From: an uncultured Acidobacteriaceae bacterium
Lineage (GTDB): Bacteria; Acidobacteriota; Terriglobia; Terriglobales; Acidobacteriaceae
Assembly (NCBI GenBank): GCA_903842845.1
Contig: CAIMNN010000488.1
Span: forward strand, 1 to 5,805
Reading direction: 5' to 3'
DNA: 5,805 nt
Part shown: positions 5,444 to 5,805 of the stretch, one piece after another
Numbering within the stretch: the first letter of the stretch is position 1
How the letters are laid out: each line of letters opens with the position of its first letter
Position numbers and translations under genes: made by a program
The notes under the pieces: model-generated
Database searches by the model: none
What the model saw: only the letters and a program-made list of their open reading frames with translations
Told to the model about the DNA's origin: nothing

Positions 5444-5805
5444 TTGAAATACCGCGCCGAGGTGGATGGACTGAGAACCGTTGCCGTGCTGCCCGTGATC
5501 CTGTATCACGCGGGGTACAGCGCGTTCAGCGGCGGGTACATCGGCGTGGATGTGTTTTTTGTTATCAGCGGCTACCTGATAACCACCAACATTGCGAGCG
5601 AGATTGAGGCGGGGAACTTCAAGCTGTTGAAGTTTTATGAACGGCGCGCGCGGAGGATATTGCCGGCGCTGTTTTTTGTTTTGCTGGTTGCGGTGATTGC
5701 GGCGCTTTTTATTTCAAGCAAGAGCGAGTTGGATGGTTTCGGGCGAAGTCTATCGAGCGTGTCGGTTTTCCTTGGTAATGTATTTTTCTGGCAGACGGCT
5801 TCTTA
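5444..5805 (+). CDS. Acyltransferase-3 family membrane protein (OafA-like), N-terminal part
   Basis: This is an integral membrane O-acyltransferase of the AT3 family, which moves acetyl or other acyl groups onto surface sugars. The first 120 residues are visible and the frame is open to the window end. The N-terminus KYRAEVDGLRTVAVLPVILYHAG is characteristic (shown as KYRAEVDGLR, then VLPVILYHAG), with the family's conserved His22. Next come GGYIGVDVFFVISGYLIT (first helices, about 30-47), the FYERRARRILPA signature (64-75), and a second hydrophobic helix at about 75-91. FGRSLSSVSVFLGNVFFW follows, typical of long OafA-type members that often end in an SGNH domain; that part would lie outside the window. 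The start is TTG at 5444, because the conserved Y-R-x-E-x-D-G-L-R begins three codons later and no ATG is available. The sugar substrate cannot be told. It may share a transcript with the RNase H gene. Confidence 0.92.
   Translation, partial: MKYRAEVDGLRTVAVLPVILYHAGYSAFSGGYIGVDVFFVISGYLITTNIASEIEAGNFKLLKFYERRARRILPALFFVLLVAVIAALFISSKSELDGFGRSLSSVSVFLGNVFFWQTAS

Overview
The window looks like ordinary bacterial chromosome, dense and moderately GC-rich, with both ends cut through genes. I infer an acidobacterium (Acidobacteriota, Terriglobia-like). The reason is the pairing of an ECF sigma factor with a zinc-finger anti-sigma protein that carries C-terminal HEAT-like repeats, followed by a twin-PDZ protein, on a chromosome using ATG and TTG starts. 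This placement is an inference from gene style and no database was searched. There is no sign of a phage, insertion sequence, CRISPR array, tRNA or rRNA.

Layout. Bases 1-478 (+) are the 3' end of aspS (aspartyl-tRNA synthetase). It runs head-on into a minus-strand pair: a lipoprotein esterase of the esterase D/S-formylglutathione hydrolase fold (483-1364) and, upstream of it, an unrecognised four-helix membrane protein (1367-1801). Only 4 bases separate the aspS and esterase stop codons. A hairpin that could terminate aspS lies inside the esterase gene's 3' end.

Bases 1936-4775 (-) hold the centre of interest. In transcription order they are an ECF-type sigma factor, a membrane-spanning zinc-finger anti-sigma factor with four HEAT-like repeats on its outer side, and a secreted protein with two PDZ domains and no protease domain. 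The gaps are about 100 bases each and contain no convincing terminator. A good minus-strand intrinsic terminator follows the PDZ gene at 1890-1921. The set resembles the order sigma factor / anti-sigma factor / PDZ protein of proteobacterial envelope-stress operons (rpoE-rse, algU-mucABCD), but the sensory parts differ. I infer a cell-envelope stress circuit.

From 4776 rightwards the plus strand is used. A 111-base divergent gap leads to an RNase HI family protein (4887-5384). After 59 bases comes the 5' end of an acyltransferase-3 family membrane protein, which starts at a TTG (5444) and runs off the window. No clear sigma-70 promoter could be read in any gap.
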